A stretch of DNA of 64,000 nucleotides from Burkholderia ubonensis (GTDB lineage: Bacteria; Pseudomonadota; Gammaproteobacteria; Burkholderiales; Burkholderiaceae): assembly GCF_001718695.1 (NCBI RefSeq), contig NZ_CP013422.1, forward strand, positions 1,488,001-1,552,000. The letters are read 5' to 3'. Numbering within the stretch: the first letter of the stretch is position 1; every line of letters begins with the position of its first letter. Shown here one piece after another: positions 63,849 to 64,000 of the stretch. Position numbers and translations under genes: made by a program. The notes under the pieces were generated by a model. It saw only the letters and a program-made list of their open reading frames with translations, was not told the origin of the DNA and did not search any database.

Positions 63849-64000
63849 CAAAAGACTCCTGTGGAAGAAACGAACATGCGTTCCAGCGCCTGCTGCGCGA
63901 AGCGCAGCACCTCGCCGCCGAGCCAGCCCGACAGCAGCACGAGCGCGACCATCACGGCGATCAGCCGCACCGCCATGCCGAGGTTGGCGTCCTGCACCTG
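63848..64000 (-). CDS. sctS: Type III secretion export apparatus protein SctS (C-terminal part)
   Basis: The last 50 codons of a small membrane protein, entering from the right edge and ending at the TGA that overlaps sctC. The readable part is LGMAVRLIAVMVALVLLSGW, LGGEVLRFAQQALERMF, SSTGVF. This matches the second helix and the amphipathic end of FliQ/SctS, the partner of SctR and SctT in the export gate. The upstream part is outside the window, where sctV may also lie. Confidence 0.88.
   Translation of the reverse strand, partial: QVQDANLGMAVRLIAVMVALVLLSGWLGGEVLRFAQQALERMFVSSTGVF

Overview
The window is uniformly G+C-rich, with the codon bias and gene families of Burkholderia. Strong markers are dense LysR and AraC regulators, a YpfJ metallopeptidase, an entericidin lipoprotein, a second aspartate carbamoyltransferase with its own DNA-binding domain, and a type III secretion locus. 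I infer a Burkholderia cepacia-complex-like secondary replicon. The species cannot be fixed from sequence alone. No rRNA, tRNA, insertion sequence, phage or CRISPR array was seen.

Positions 1-34,000 are accessory metabolism and regulation. They hold a sugar ABC transporter end (permease, binding protein), the metallopeptidase, and an epimerase divergent from a LysR gene. Next come a LysR gene divergent from an MFS exporter, an SDR divergent from a DapB-like reductase, and an AraC gene broken by one base. These are followed by a DMT exporter, an entericidin with its terminator, the HTH-ATCase, a MobA-like transferase, a ketopantoate-reductase-like gene, a chemoreceptor and a LuxR-type response regulator. 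From 21.9 to 27.4 kb, six minus-strand genes run together: five small-to-large exported Gly/Ser/Ala-rich proteins and a sigma-54-type activator with a degenerate receiver domain. About 1.9 kb with no convincing gene follows. Then an AraC regulator sits divergent from a two-subunit molybdenum hydroxylase (2Fe-2S subunit plus Tat-exported molybdopterin subunit).

Positions 33.5-64 kb are a type III secretion locus in two converging arms. The plus arm has a DNA-binding-only OmpR-type regulator, sctQ, sctR, a lytic transglycosylase and one 13.5-kb gene for a 4,493-residue protein. The minus arm, read from the right edge, is sctS (partial), sctC, sctD, a 69-residue needle candidate, sctI, sctJ, sctK, sctL, sctN, sctO, sctT and sctU. 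Its genes mostly overlap, so they are probably translationally coupled. An asparagine synthetase gene lies between the arms. sctV is not in the window. No translocon, chaperone or SctP ruler is recognisable.

The most unusual item is the giant protein. It carries three zincin-like repeats (HExxH kept in copies 2 and 3, lost in copy 1), alternating with kinase-like and other repeated modules, several hydrophobic stretches and a C-terminal LysM domain. The SctU switch protein lacks the NPTH self-cleavage motif, which is also unusual. A third notable item is the HTH-ATCase, whose promoter overlaps a perfect palindrome and whose linker codes for a second copy of that palindrome's core.
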